In this document: positions 8,535 through 18,446 of the stretch, piece by piece
Layout of the letters: every line of letters begins with the position of its first letter
Position numbering within the stretch: the stretch's first letter is position 1
Assembly (NCBI RefSeq): GCF_009711055.1
Contig: NZ_WMJY01000004.1
Span: forward strand, 62,001 to 126,000
Reading direction: 5' to 3'
From: Myroides pelagicus
GTDB taxonomy: Bacteria > Bacteroidota > Bacteroidia > Flavobacteriales > Flavobacteriaceae
DNA: 64,000 nucleotides
Translations under genes and position numbers: made by a program
Notes under the pieces: model-generated
Database searches by the model: none
Told to the model about the DNA's origin: nothing
The model's input: the letters and a program-made list of their open reading frames with translations, nothing else

Positions 8535-10187
8535 ATGAATTTTAAATCAACTATGTATGCTGCTGTATGCTGCTTATTTTCAGTAGTAGCAATGGCAAAT
8601 GAAACATTAGAAAAACCGAAATTAGTTGTCGGAGTTGTTGTAGATCAGATGAGATGGGATTATCTATATCGCTATTACGATCGTTACTCGGATGATGGGT
8701 TTAAACGTTTATTAAAAGAGGGATTCTCAAGTGAGAATAATTATATAGACTATGTTCCAACGTTTACGGCGATCGGACATAGTACTGTTTATACAGGAAG
8801 TGTACCAGCTATACACGGAATAGCAGGAAATGATTTTATTATTCAAGCTACAGGAGAGAGTATGTATTGTACACAAGATGATTCTGTAGTAGGAGTAGGT
8901 GGAGGAGAAGGAAAGATAGGAAAGCAATCTCCACGTAATTTATTGGTTTCTACTGTAACAGATCAGTTGAAATTAGCAACAAATTTTAGATCAAAAGTGA
9001 TCGGTATTGCAATTAAGGATCGTGGAGGAATTTTACCAGCAGGGCATTTTGCTAATGCAGCCTATTGGTTAGATGGTAACACAGGAGATTGGATTACGAG
9101 TACTTACTATATGGAAGAATTGCCAAAATGGGTTAAGTCATTTAACAAGAAAGAGTTGGCAGATAAGTATTTTAAAGAGGGATGGAAAACATTGTATCCA
9201 ATTAACAGTTACGTATTAAGTACGGCAGATGATAATGAATACGAACAGTCTTTTAAAGGAGAAGATAGACCAGTATTTCCTAGAAACTTGAAGAAACTAA
9301 AGAAAGACAATGGCTATGATTTAATTAAATCTACTCCATTTGGTAATAGCTTGACACTTGATTTTGCTAAAGAGGCTATTGCAAAAGAGTCATTAGGAGA
9401 TAATGTTTATGGTGTTACTGACTTTTTAGCGGTTAGTTTGTCTTCCACAGATTATGTAGGACATCAATTTGCTATTAATTCTATAGAGATTGAAGACACT
9501 TATTTACGCTTAGATGCTGATATTGCGGATTTTTTAAACTATTTAGATGAGAAAGTAGGGAAGGGCAATTATACGTTTTTCTTTACAGCGGATCACGGTG
9601 CTGCTCACAACCCTAAGTTTATTTTAGACAACAAAGGAAAAGCTGGTTATTTTGATACGAAGGCAGTTAAGCAGTCTTTAAATGATAAATTGGCTAAGAA
9701 ATTTAGACAAGAAGGATTAATTATCAGTTTGGCAAATTACCAAGTTCATTTAAACAATCCTTTAATTGAGAAAGAAGATTTAGAGGAAGAAGATATTTTA
9801 GAATACATTGTAAAAGAGTTGAAGAAAATAGATGGAGTTGCTTTTGTAACTGAAATGGACAAGGCAGGGACTTCAAGTATTCCTCACAAAATAAAAGAGC
9901 GTATAGTTAATGGATATAACATTAAGCGCAGTGGTGCGATTCAGTTTATCTTAGAGCCACAATGGTATAGTGGAAAAAAAGATGGAAAGGGGACGACACA
10001 TGGTACTTGGGGATCATATGATGCACATATCCCTGCTATTTTTATGGGATGGGGTGTAAAGCCAGGTAAGACATTGAGAGAAACGCATATGACGGATATC
10101 GCGCCGACAATTGCAGAGATTCTAAAGATAGAAGTTCCAAATGGAAATATAGGAACACCCATTCACGAGGCAGTTGAAATAAAATAA
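8535..10187 (+). CDS. pafA: PafA-type alkaline phosphatase
   Basis: Secreted phosphomonoesterase of 550 residues in the alkaline phosphatase superfamily, closest in layout to Elizabethkingia PafA, which is calcium-independent and uses a Thr nucleophile. A signal peptide covers residues 1-21 (VVAMA). Visible active-site elements are D37 (VVVDQMRWD), the nucleophile T78 in the TFTAIGHSTVYTGS segment, N99 (AGND), a Lys/Arg pair in AIKDRGG, and the zinc-ligand segments SSTDYVGHQF and TADHGAAH. Late in the protein is GTTHGT, providing the final His. All expected residues of the PafA subset are present. It would release phosphate from organic esters in the periplasm. It stands alone, with its own terminator at 10211. 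Confidence 0.93.
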   Translation: MNFKSTMYAAVCCLFSVVAMANETLEKPKLVVGVVVDQMRWDYLYRYYDRYSDDGFKRLLKEGFSSENNYIDYVPTFTAIGHSTVYTGSVPAIHGIAGNDFIIQATGESMYCTQDDSVVGVGGGEGKIGKQSPRNLLVSTVTDQLKLATNFRSKVIGIAIKDRGGILPAGHFANAAYWLDGNTGDWITSTYYMEELPKWVKSFNKKELADKYFKEGWKTLYPINSYVLSTADDNEYEQSFKGEDRPVFPRNLKKLKKDNGYDLIKSTPFGNSLTLDFAKEAIAKESLGDNVYGVTDFLAVSLSSTDYVGHQFAINSIEIEDTYLRLDADIADFLNYLDEKVGKGNYTFFFTADHGAAHNPKFILDNKGKAGYFDTKAVKQSLNDKLAKKFRQEGLIISLANYQVHLNNPLIEKEDLEEEDILEYIVKELKKIDGVAFVTEMDKAGTSSIPHKIKERIVNGYNIKRSGAIQFILEPQWYSGKKDGKGTTHGTWGSYDAHIPAIFMGWGVKPGKTLRETHMTDIAPTIAEILKIEVPNGNIGTPIHEAVEIK

Positions 10188-10210
10188 AAAATTCTTTTAA
10201 AGGTTTGGAG

Positions 10211-10248
10211 AACGTCAGTATTGTGTAAATAATACTGACGTTTTTTTT
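10211..10248 (+). terminator. Rho-independent terminator of pafA
   Basis: 12-bp perfect stem AACGTCAGTATT / AATACTGACGTT, loop GTGTAA, followed by eight T. Confidence 0.9.
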
Positions 10249-10269
10249 GTATGTATTTGTTTTTTTATG

Positions 10270-10298
10270 TTGTCAAGTCAATTTTATTTATAGCTTTG
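10270..10298 (+). promoter_or_regulatory. Promoter of the M16 protease gene
   Basis: TTG (10270-10272), 18 nt, TAGCTTTG (10291-10298). An in-frame TTG codon at 10300 falls upstream of the predicted start site, which fixes translation start at the ATG at 10321. Confidence 0.65.
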
Positions 10299-10320
10299 AT
10301 TGATCTACAATAATTATAAT

Positions 10321-13245
10321 ATGAAAAAAAGACTTTTAATTGTCGGTTTTATGTTGGCTATAAGTGCTACACTGCATGCTCAATATAAGACTATTACTAA
10401 AAAAGATGCTAATGGTTTCACTTATGAAATCGTTGAAAATGATCCATCAAAGGCGAGAGTTTATACTTTAGCAAATGGTTTAAAAGTATATTTAGCTCAA
10501 AATCACGATGAGCCACGTATCCAAACATATATACCGGTGCGTACAGGATCTAATAATGACCCTGAAGATAGTACTGGCTTAGCTCACTACTTAGAACATA
10601 TGCTGTTTAAGGGAACATCAAATTTAGGTACTGTAAACTGGGAAGTAGAGAAGAAATTAATTAAACAAATTTCTGATTTGTATGAAGCACATAAAAAGGA
10701 GACAGATCCTGAGAAGAAGAAAGCTTTATATAAGAAAATAGATGAAATATCTAAGGAGGCGTCACAGTATGCAGTAGCAAACGAATATGATAAGTCAGTA
10801 GCTTCTATCGGAGCTTCAGGAACTAATGCGCATACATGGTTTGATGAAACGGTATATAAGAATGTGATTCCATCTAATGAGTTGGAGAAGTTCTTGATGA
10901 TTGAGAAGGAAAGATTCTCAGAGCTTGTATTAAGGCTGTTTCACACCGAATTAGAGGCAGTATATGAGGAGTTCAATAGAGGTCAAGATAGTGATTATAG
11001 AGGTACTTATCAAAAGATGATGGAATTGTTGTTTCCTACAACAAACTACGGTATGCAAACTACGATCGGTACGTCAGACCATTTGAAGAATCCTTCAATG
11101 GAAGCAATACACAATTACTTCGATGAGTATTACGTACCGAATAATATAGCTGTTGTTTTGGTGGGTGACTTAGAATTTGATCCAACAATCCAGTTGGTAA
11201 ATCAGTACTTTGGCTCGATGAAAAAAGGCGCTCAACCGAAAGAATATGTTGCAGTGGAACCTGCACTTACGAAAATACAAGTTGCAGAAGTATTCAGCCC
11301 ACAGAGTGAGCGTGTAGAGATAGGATTCCGATTGGGAGGTGTTAAAACCGAAGATGCAACTTATTTATCATTGATCGATATGCTGCTAAGTAATGGACAG
11401 GCAGGATTAATCGATTTGGATGTAAATCAGAAGCAACGTGCATTATATGCAGGAAGTTCTCCAATGATCATGAAGGACTATTCAGTGCATAAATTTACAG
11501 GTATGCCGAATGAGGGGCAGTCATTAGATGAGGTAAGAGATATTTTGCTAGCGGAACTTGAGAAGATTAAAAAAGGAGAGTTTGACGAATGGTTATTAGA
11601 CGCTGTGGTGAATGAGTTTAAAAAGAACTCTATGAAAGCATTAGAGAGTAATGATGCTATGGCAACTGAAATGTATGAAGCTTTTATTCATGGTAGAACA
11701 TGGGAAGAAGCTGTTGCAGAAATTGATAAAATGGCCAAAATTACCAAGGCAGATGTTGTTAAGTTTGCAAATGAGAAGTACGGTGATAACTATGCGTTAG
11801 TGTATAAACGCCAAGGAGAGAATAAGGACTTAGTACGTGTTGAAAATCCTGGTATTACACCAATAGATTTGAATAGAGAGAGTGAGTCAACTTTCTATAA
11901 GGAATTAAATTCTGTAAAGGTTGCTGATATTCAGCCTGAGTTTGTTGATTTTGATAAGGCTATTAAGAAATCAAAAATAGGTAAACTTGGAGGTACTATG
12001 TACTTTATTGAAAATGTGACGAATGATTTGGCTACTGTAACCTACATAGCTAATGTTGGATCTGATCACGATAAGAAGTTAAGCTTAGCAATTGGGTATT
12101 TGGATTACTTAGGAACCAACAAATATTCAGCAGCTGATATTCGTAAAGAGTTTTATAAATTAGGAGTTGATTATTCATTCAGTGCTGATACAGAAAAGAC
12201 TTATATTACACTTAGTGGTTTAAAAGAGAATATTCCTGCAGGAATATCTTTGCTAGAACACTTATTAACAGATGCTAAAGCAGATAAGGAAGCTTATGCA
12301 AACTTGGTTGATCAGATTTTAAAAAGCCGTTTTGATGCGAAGTCTAGTAAAGGAGGTATACAGAGCGCATTAAATAGTTATATTGTTTCAGGGGGTGAAT
12401 TGTCTCGCTTTAAAGATATTTTAAGTGAAGAAGAATTGAAAGGAATTAACCCTGAAGAGTTAGTGAAATTAGTTCATTCATTCAGTGATTATAACCAAGA
12501 TGTATTCTACTATGGTAATGACTTAACGACAACTAAAAAGGCAATAGAGAAGCATCATAATTTAGGAAAGAATAAAGTAGCTCCAGAGAAAAGAGTTTAT
12601 GCAGAACCAGTAACTACAGGTAACGTTTACTTTGCTCCATATGATATGGTACAAGCTGAAATTTCTTATAGAGGAAGAGAAATGAAGTTTGACAAAGATT
12701 TATTAGCAACGAGTAGTGTGTTCAATAATTATTTTGGTGCAGGAATGGCATCTGTAGTATTTCAAGAAATACGCGAGTCTAAGTCATTAGCTTATTCTGC
12801 TTATGCATATTATAAGAACGCTGGTAAAGCGGATCGCTATAACTATGTAATGGCCTATGTAGGAACACAAGCTAATAAGTTGACACAAGCAGTCGATGCT
12901 ATGATGGAGTTAATGAATAAAATGCCAGAAGCTGAAGGACAATTTGTAAATGCCAAAAATTCGGTATTAAAGAATATCGCTACACAGCGTTATACAAAAG
13001 CACAAATATTCTACTACTGGTTGTCATTACAAGAAAAAGGTATTGACTATGATATCAATAAAGATATGTATAAACAGATTCAGGAAATGGAGATGAAGGA
13101 CTTAGTAGAGTTCTTTAATAAACACGTAAAAGGAAAAACATTTAATGTAGGACTTTTAGGTAAAAAGGAGAACTTAGACTGGAAATCTGTTAAGAAATAT
13201 GGAGAAGTTAAAGAGTTAACGTTAGAAGACTTATTTGGTTACTAG
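10321..13245 (+). CDS. M16 family zinc metallopeptidase, two-domain periplasmic form
   Basis: Insulinase/pitrilysin-family protease of 974 residues from the ATG at 10321. The frame stays open 7 codons further upstream to a TTG at 10300, but this lies next to the promoter -7 box. A signal peptide covers residues 1-20 (ATLHA). The inverted zinc motif HYLEH (H89, E92, H93) is intact in the first half, with the distal Glu in HTELEAVYEEFNRG. The second half (from about residue 520) repeats the fold without the zinc motif, as in other full-length M16 enzymes where it helps form the chamber. It probably degrades peptides in the periplasm. It is monocistronic, and a terminator shared with convergent mfd follows. 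Confidence 0.93.
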   Translation: MKKRLLIVGFMLAISATLHAQYKTITKKDANGFTYEIVENDPSKARVYTLANGLKVYLAQNHDEPRIQTYIPVRTGSNNDPEDSTGLAHYLEHMLFKGTSNLGTVNWEVEKKLIKQISDLYEAHKKETDPEKKKALYKKIDEISKEASQYAVANEYDKSVASIGASGTNAHTWFDETVYKNVIPSNELEKFLMIEKERFSELVLRLFHTELEAVYEEFNRGQDSDYRGTYQKMMELLFPTTNYGMQTTIGTSDHLKNPSMEAIHNYFDEYYVPNNIAVVLVGDLEFDPTIQLVNQYFGSMKKGAQPKEYVAVEPALTKIQVAEVFSPQSERVEIGFRLGGVKTEDATYLSLIDMLLSNGQAGLIDLDVNQKQRALYAGSSPMIMKDYSVHKFTGMPNEGQSLDEVRDILLAELEKIKKGEFDEWLLDAVVNEFKKNSMKALESNDAMATEMYEAFIHGRTWEEAVAEIDKMAKITKADVVKFANEKYGDNYALVYKRQGENKDLVRVENPGITPIDLNRESESTFYKELNSVKVADIQPEFVDFDKAIKKSKIGKLGGTMYFIENVTNDLATVTYIANVGSDHDKKLSLAIGYLDYLGTNKYSAADIRKEFYKLGVDYSFSADTEKTYITLSGLKENIPAGISLLEHLLTDAKADKEAYANLVDQILKSRFDAKSSKGGIQSALNSYIVSGGELSRFKDILSEEELKGINPEELVKLVHSFSDYNQDVFYYGNDLTTTKKAIEKHHNLGKNKVAPEKRVYAEPVTTGNVYFAPYDMVQAEISYRGREMKFDKDLLATSSVFNNYFGAGMASVVFQEIRESKSLAYSAYAYYKNAGKADRYNYVMAYVGTQANKLTQAVDAMMELMNKMPEAEGQFVNAKNSVLKNIATQRYTKAQIFYYWLSLQEKGIDYDINKDMYKQIQEMEMKDLVEFFNKHVKGKTFNVGLLGKKENLDWKSVKKYGEVKELTLEDLFGY

Positions 13246-13263
13246 TAATAGCTAATTGTCAAA

Positions 13264-13303
13264 TAATAAGGGCTGTCTCACTTTGAAACAGCCCTTATTT
13301 TTG
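13264..13303. terminator. Bidirectional terminator between the M16 gene and mfd
   Basis: Stem AATAAGGGCTGT / ACAGCCCTTATT with T-rich flanks on both sides, lying between two convergent genes. Confidence 0.85.
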
Positions 13304-13317
13304 TTGTATATAACTGA

Positions 13318-16300
13318 CTATTCGTTTAATAGTTCAATGTATTCAAGCCCTTGTTTGATAGATCTGACACTGTTAAAAGTTAGCAACAAACGCAATCCCG
13401 TTTTTGTTTGTTTCTCCTTCATTGTACAGATATTTGCACGTTGTTGAACGAAAAGCAATACTTTTCTAAACTTAGCTGATTGATAGAATTTTGATTGTTG
13501 ATCGCCAATGAAGTAGCAGATCATCTTTCCTTGTTTCATGACTATTTTTTCTATTCCCATATTAATAGCGTATCGCTTTATGCGTAAACTATTATGCAGA
13601 GATACGGCCTGTCTTGGGAGTGCACCGAAACGGTCTATGAGGCGCTGTTCATACGCAATTAAAGTATCTTCAGTAGTGATTGTACTTAATTCGTTATACA
13701 GGTTAAGACGTTCAGTAATATTATTGATGTATTCATCCGGATAAAGAATTTCAAAGTCTGTATCAATTTGAACATCTTTTACAAATGTTTTGTCCTCTTC
13801 ATTAGTTTCGTCTGTATATAAGTCTTTGAATTCATTTTCTTTTAGCTCTTCAATAGCTTCTTGCATGATTTTTTGATAGGTTTCAAAGCCAATTTCATTA
13901 ATGAATCCGCTTTGCTCACCGCCAAGAATATCGCCTGCTCCTCTAATTTCTAAGTCTTTCATAGCAATATTGAATCCGCTTCCTAAATCACTGAATTGCT
14001 CCAAGGCTTGGATACGTTTTCGAGCTTCTTCTGTCATTGCAGAGTAGGGTGGGCAGATAAAGTAGCAGAAAGCTTTTTTATTGCTTCGTCCAACACGACC
14101 ACGCATTTGATGTAGATCTGAAAGACCAAAGTTATTTGCATTGTTGATTAGAATTGTATTAGCATTTGGAACATCAAGCCCACTTTCGATAATTGTAGTT
14201 GCCACTAATACATCGAATTCACCATCCATAAATGCAAGCATAAGTTCTTCTAATTTCTTACCTTCCATTTGTCCATGACCTATACCTACTTTTGCATCAG
14301 GCACTAGGCGCTGGATCATACCAGCTACTTCTTTAATATTTTCAATGCGATTATTGATAAAATAGACTTGCCCACCTCTTTCTAGCTCATAAGAAATAGC
14401 ATCTCTAATTATCTCTTCATTAAAGCCCACTACATTACTTTCAATAGGATATCTGTTGGGTGGAGGGGTATTAATAACGGATAAGTCTCTTGCTGCCATG
14501 AGAGAGAATTGTAGGGTACGTGGTATGGGTGTAGCAGTTAATGTTAGTGTATCTACATTTTCTGAAATAGTTTTTAACTTATCTTTTACAGCTACTCCAA
14601 ACTTTTGTTCTTCGTCTATAATAAGAAGTCCTAGATTCTTGAATACAACGTTTTTATTGACTAATTGATGTGTACCAATGATGATATCTATTTTTCCTTC
14701 TGCTAGGTCTTTTAGAATTTCACTTTTTTGTTTAGCTGTTCTAAATCGGTTGATATAACTAATGCGAACAGGCATGTCTTTTAAGCGTTCTGTGAATGTT
14801 TTGAAATGTTGAAAAGCAAGAATAGTTGTAGGTACAAGAATTGCTACTTGCTTACCATTTTCAACCATTTTAAAGGCTGCACGGATGGCAACTTCAGTTT
14901 TACCAAAGCCTACATCTCCACACACCAAACGATCCATTGGACGTTCGCTTTCCATGTCTGCTTTTATTTCCTGTGTAGCTTTGAATTGATCAGGTGTGTC
15001 TTCATAGATAAATGAACTTTCTAGCTCGTGCTGGAGGTAACTATCTGGTGAACATTGAAATCCCTTTTTTAGTTTTCGTTTCGCGTACAGTTGAATAAGA
15101 TTGAAGGCAATGTGTTTAACCCTTGCTTTGGTTTTGTTTTTTAAATTTTTCCATGCATTAGAGCCAAGTTTGTGGATTTTTGGTACGATACCATCTTTAC
15201 CATTGTATTTGGCTATTTTATGTAAGGAATGGATGCTTACATAGACAATGTCATTATCAGCATAAACCAACTTGATTGTCTCTTGTGTTTTCCCTTCTAC
15301 TTGTATTTTTTGTAATCCCCCAAACTTACCGATTCCGTGATCAATATGTGTTACATAATCACCAACAGATAAGGAGTTTATCTCTTTAAGTGTTATAGTT
15401 TGTTTTTTTGTATATCCGTTTTTAAGGTTGAATTTGTGATATCGCTCAAATATCTGGTGATCGGTATAGCAAGCTATTTGATTTTCTTCATCGATAAAAC
15501 CTTCAAAGATTGGCTGTACGATTGTTTTATAGGACTGTACAGCTATTTGTTCTGGTGAATCTTTTAGAGAATTAAATATTTCTTTGAATCGCTTTGCTTG
15601 ATTTTCGTTAGCACAGAACAAATAGTTTGTAATACCATTTTCAGTATTGTCATTGAGGTTGCGTACTAATAGGTCGAACTGCTTATTGAATGATGGTTGA
15701 GGTTTAGTGTGAAATTCATATGTGTTATTGACCTCAATTAATTTAGAGTCATCTAATTCTATGTAATTTAAGAGCGCTATTTTATCTAAAAACAGTGTGC
15801 TATTTACAAACATGTTTTCTGGTGACTTATGCGCTAAGTCCTTGTTTAGCTTTTCGAATATTACTGTTGCTTTGTCAAACAAACGATCTAATTGGTCTAC
15901 AATTAATGCTGTGTTTTGAGCGATTATAACGGTCTTTTCGGAGATATAATCAAAGAAACTCTCCCTTGTCTCTGTAGAGAATTTGTTTTCAACATTTGGT
16001 ATAATCGTGATTTTCTTTTTTTTCTCAATAGATAATTGAGTTTCAATATCAAAGGTACGTATACTGTCGATTTCGTTTCCAAAGAATTCTATTCGGTAAG
16101 GTTCATCATTTGAAAAAGAGAATACATCTACAATACCTCCTCGAACAGAAAACTCTCCTGGCTCAGAAACAAAGTCTACACGTTTAAAGTTGTACTCAAA
16201 TAAAGTTTCATTGATGAAGTCTATGTCGTATTGATCGCCTACATTAACCTTTAACGTGTTTTTCTCTAGTACTTTTTTAGTAACCACTTTTTCGAAAAGT

Positions 16301-16674
16301 GCTTCGGGATATGTAACTATTATTGCTGGTTTTTTTCTCGAGCTAATACGATTTAACACTTCAGCTCTAAGTAGAATGTTTGCATTATCAGTTTCTTCTA
16401 TCTGATACGGACGCTTATAAGAACCTGGATAGAAAAGTACATCTTGTTTGTTTAATAACGCTTCCAAATCGTTTAGATAATAAGCGGCTTCTTCTTTATC
16501 ATTGAAGATTAGAAGATAGGGAATGTTTGTTTGCGAGAATAAACTAGCAATTTGAAAGGAGATAGATGAACCTACTAATCCTTTCATATGTATCTTTCTG
16601 CCATTCAACCCTTCTAGTTCTTTTATCAATTGAAGAGTGGTTGATGTATTGTTATAAAGTTGTTTGATATCCAT
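13318..16674 (-). CDS. mfd: Transcription-repair coupling factor
   Basis: Mfd, 1118 residues, displaces RNA polymerase stalled at lesions and recruits UvrA for strand-specific repair. The UvrB-like N-terminal module covers about 1-330 (PGSYKRPYQ and VRGGIVDVF are recognisable). The CarD-like RNA-polymerase interaction domain follows (GDYVTHIDHGIGKFGGL, about 455). The RecG-like translocase comes next, with Walker A GDVGFGKTE (about residue 585), DEEQ box (LLIIDEEQKFG) and helicase motif VI (QMRGRVGRS). The C-terminal TRCF domain that binds UvrA is complete. It begins 15 bp after the stop of a small lipoprotein gene, so both are probably on one transcript. uvrC lies elsewhere in the window (49852). 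Confidence 0.97.
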   Translation of the reverse strand: MDIKQLYNNTSTTLQLIKELEGLNGRKIHMKGLVGSSISFQIASLFSQTNIPYLLIFNDKEEAAYYLNDLEALLNKQDVLFYPGSYKRPYQIEETDNANILLRAEVLNRISSRKKPAIIVTYPEALFEKVVTKKVLEKNTLKVNVGDQYDIDFINETLFEYNFKRVDFVSEPGEFSVRGGIVDVFSFSNDEPYRIEFFGNEIDSIRTFDIETQLSIEKKKKITIIPNVENKFSTETRESFFDYISEKTVIIAQNTALIVDQLDRLFDKATVIFEKLNKDLAHKSPENMFVNSTLFLDKIALLNYIELDDSKLIEVNNTYEFHTKPQPSFNKQFDLLVRNLNDNTENGITNYLFCANENQAKRFKEIFNSLKDSPEQIAVQSYKTIVQPIFEGFIDEENQIACYTDHQIFERYHKFNLKNGYTKKQTITLKEINSLSVGDYVTHIDHGIGKFGGLQKIQVEGKTQETIKLVYADNDIVYVSIHSLHKIAKYNGKDGIVPKIHKLGSNAWKNLKNKTKARVKHIAFNLIQLYAKRKLKKGFQCSPDSYLQHELESSFIYEDTPDQFKATQEIKADMESERPMDRLVCGDVGFGKTEVAIRAAFKMVENGKQVAILVPTTILAFQHFKTFTERLKDMPVRISYINRFRTAKQKSEILKDLAEGKIDIIIGTHQLVNKNVVFKNLGLLIIDEEQKFGVAVKDKLKTISENVDTLTLTATPIPRTLQFSLMAARDLSVINTPPPNRYPIESNVVGFNEEIIRDAISYELERGGQVYFINNRIENIKEVAGMIQRLVPDAKVGIGHGQMEGKKLEELMLAFMDGEFDVLVATTIIESGLDVPNANTILINNANNFGLSDLHQMRGRVGRSNKKAFCYFICPPYSAMTEEARKRIQALEQFSDLGSGFNIAMKDLEIRGAGDILGGEQSGFINEIGFETYQKIMQEAIEELKENEFKDLYTDETNEEDKTFVKDVQIDTDFEILYPDEYINNITERLNLYNELSTITTEDTLIAYEQRLIDRFGALPRQAVSLHNSLRIKRYAINMGIEKIVMKQGKMICYFIGDQQSKFYQSAKFRKVLLFVQQRANICTMKEKQTKTGLRLLLTFNSVRSIKQGLEYIELLNE

Positions 16675-16689
16675 GCTATTGCTCCTCTA

Positions 16690-17289
16690 TTAATTTCCTG
16701 ATTGCTCTTCAGGGTTTGCTCTTCTTTCGTCATTTAACAGTTCTAACATTTCTTCTTCACCTATTTCCAATGGGACTTTGGCTACTTCTAGGTTTTTTTC
16801 CATCTGCTTTGTTAGAATAGCTAGGTCTTTGTTTACTTGTTTCATCTGCGCGTCAACTTTTGCGATGTCTATAGGGTCTAGATTAAGAAACATATTTAGA
16901 TTCTTAACTGAGTTAAAAAACACAGTCATTCTTGCTTTGACATCTCTTTCATCAAGCGCTTTAGGATATTTGATAAAGGTAATTGACTGAACTTTATTCT
17001 CTAATTGGCTTATTTTCTTTTGGTAGGCATCAATTGATGTAGTCGGTTTTAGCACGGCTTCTTTTTGAAACTCTTGCCAAGCATTCCACTCTTTTAATAG
17101 ATTAGTAAGTTCTGGAGTTGTCTTTGGAAATTCTATTTTCCAATTTGTTTCAAGATAGTTGAATACACTGTCTTGATGTTGCATATATCGTTCACGTTGT
17201 GCTTGCTGTAATTGTTTGTCATCATTACACGAGGTAAGTACCCCAACTAACAAAATGATATTTAATAAAAAGAATAATGTTTTTTTCAT
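16690..17289 (-). CDS. Predicted lipoprotein of unknown function
   Basis: A 199-residue protein from the ATG at 17289. The frame extends to a TTG at 17310, but that codon lies inside a TAAATTTG -7 element (17315-17308), so the ATG is preferred. A lipoprotein signal peptide ends in VLTSC (C20). The rest is helical and highly charged, with many Lys/Glu/Gln and heptad-like spacing (about 70-170), suggesting a coiled coil in the periplasm. I do not recognise a family with confidence. It is 15 bp upstream of mfd and co-directional; co-transcription does not imply a repair role. Confidence 0.75.
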   Translation of the reverse strand: MKKTLFFLLNIILLVGVLTSCNDDKQLQQAQRERYMQHQDSVFNYLETNWKIEFPKTTPELTNLLKEWNAWQEFQKEAVLKPTTSIDAYQKKISQLENKVQSITFIKYPKALDERDVKARMTVFFNSVKNLNMFLNLDPIDIAKVDAQMKQVNKDLAILTKQMEKNLEVAKVPLEIGEEEMLELLNDERRANPEEQSGN

Positions 17290-17397
17290 CTTTGTACGAA
17301 TAAGGCTCAAATTTACAAAGTTATCAGTATATTTATAGTAGTACTGTGTTATATTGTTATAATAGTTATAAACTGAATCGTATTAGGTGTATTTGCA

Positions 17398-17428
17398 TTG
17401 ATTTCTTTCTATAGTTCCTTTATATTTG
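17398..17428 (+). promoter_or_regulatory. Promoter of the L-threonine dehydrogenase gene
   Basis: TTG (17398-17400), 20 nt, TATATTTG (17421-17428), a full match to the Bacteroidota consensus. The in-frame TTG that could extend the gene upstream is this -33 box. Confidence 0.7.
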
Positions 17429-17451
17429 TGCCTTATTTTAATTTCAACAAA

Positions 17452-18408
17452 ATGGGAACCAAAATTCTTATCATCGGTGCTTGTGGACAAATAGGTTCAG
17501 AGCTTACACTAAAATTAAGAGGTATTTATGGTAATGATAATGTCATTGCTTCTGATATCCGCGAAGGGAATTCGAATCTTATGGAATCCGGACCTTTCGA
17601 AACTGTGAATGCTATGGATTTTGATCAAGTCTCCAGTGTAGTTGAAAAACATCAAATTGACGAAGTTTATTTGATGGCAGCTTTGTTGTCTGCAACAGCT
17701 GAGAAGAATCCCGCTTTTGCTTGGGAATTAAACATGAATTCATTGTTTCACGTTTTAAACTTAGCAAAAGAAGGTAAGATTAAGAAAATCTTTTGGCCGT
17801 CGTCGATTGCTGTGTTTGGACCGACAACTCCTCGTTTTAACACGCCTCAATATACTGTGATGGAGCCAAGTACTGTATATGGAATCTCTAAACAAGCTGG
17901 AGAGCGTTGGTGTGAATATTACTACAATAAGTACGGAGTTGACGTGAGAAGTATACGTTATCCAGGTTTGATTTCTTGGACTACTCCTCCAGGTGGTGGT
18001 ACTACGGATTATGCTGTAGATATTTTTTATAAAGCTATTGAAGATAAACACTATAACTGTTTCTTGTCTGAACAGTCAGCTCTTCCGATGATGTATATGG
18101 ACGATGCTTTGAATGCTACTGTGGGAATTATGCAAGCAGAGAAAGAAGATGTGAAGATCCGTTCATCTTATAATTTAGGTGGTATTTCTTTTACACCTGA
18201 AGAATTATATGCTGAGATCACAAAGCATATTCCGGATTTTACCATAGAATATGCACCGGACTTTAGACAGGCCATTGCTGATAGTTGGCCAGCTAGTATT
18301 GATGACTCAGCTGCTCAGAAAGATTGGAGTTGGAATCATAAGTATGATTTAGAAGCAATGACAACTGTAATGCTAGAGAATCTAAGTAAAGTCTTACAAA
18401 CAAAATAA
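17452..18408 (+). CDS. L-threonine 3-dehydrogenase, epimerase-like (extended SDR) type
   Basis: NAD-dependent enzyme of 318 residues that oxidises L-threonine to 2-amino-3-ketobutyrate. The Rossmann motif GACGQIG (G9, G12, G15) opens the protein, and the SDR catalytic pair is Y143/K147 in STVYGISKQ, with WPSSIAVFGPTTPR providing the conserved Ser/Thr. The signature resembles the UDP-galactose-epimerase-like threonine dehydrogenases described from Flavobacterium and Cupriavidus rather than the zinc medium-chain enzyme. A generic nucleotide-sugar epimerase is the alternative, but SSIAVFGPTTP and RYPGLISW favour the dehydrogenase. The usual partner, 2-amino-3-ketobutyrate CoA ligase, is not adjacent. 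The start at 17452 is set by the promoter at 17398-17428. Confidence 0.88.
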   Translation: MGTKILIIGACGQIGSELTLKLRGIYGNDNVIASDIREGNSNLMESGPFETVNAMDFDQVSSVVEKHQIDEVYLMAALLSATAEKNPAFAWELNMNSLFHVLNLAKEGKIKKIFWPSSIAVFGPTTPRFNTPQYTVMEPSTVYGISKQAGERWCEYYYNKYGVDVRSIRYPGLISWTTPPGGGTTDYAVDIFYKAIEDKHYNCFLSEQSALPMMYMDDALNATVGIMQAEKEDVKIRSSYNLGGISFTPEELYAEITKHIPDFTIEYAPDFRQAIADSWPASIDDSAAQKDWSWNHKYDLEAMTTVMLENLSKVLQTK

Positions 18409-18412
18409 AATG

Positions 18413-18446
18413 AATGACGCCAGTATTTTTACTGGCGTCATTTTAT
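18413..18446. terminator. Bidirectional terminator after L-threonine dehydrogenase
   Basis: 13-bp stem AATGACGCCAGTA / TACTGGCGTCATT, TTTT loop and T-rich tail. It also ends the leftward small membrane protein gene. Confidence 0.9.

Noticed and set aside
13256-13447. 63-codon rightward frame after the M16 gene
   Set aside because: It spans the bidirectional terminator and then runs antisense over the 3' end of mfd; there is no promoter and no protein-like composition.
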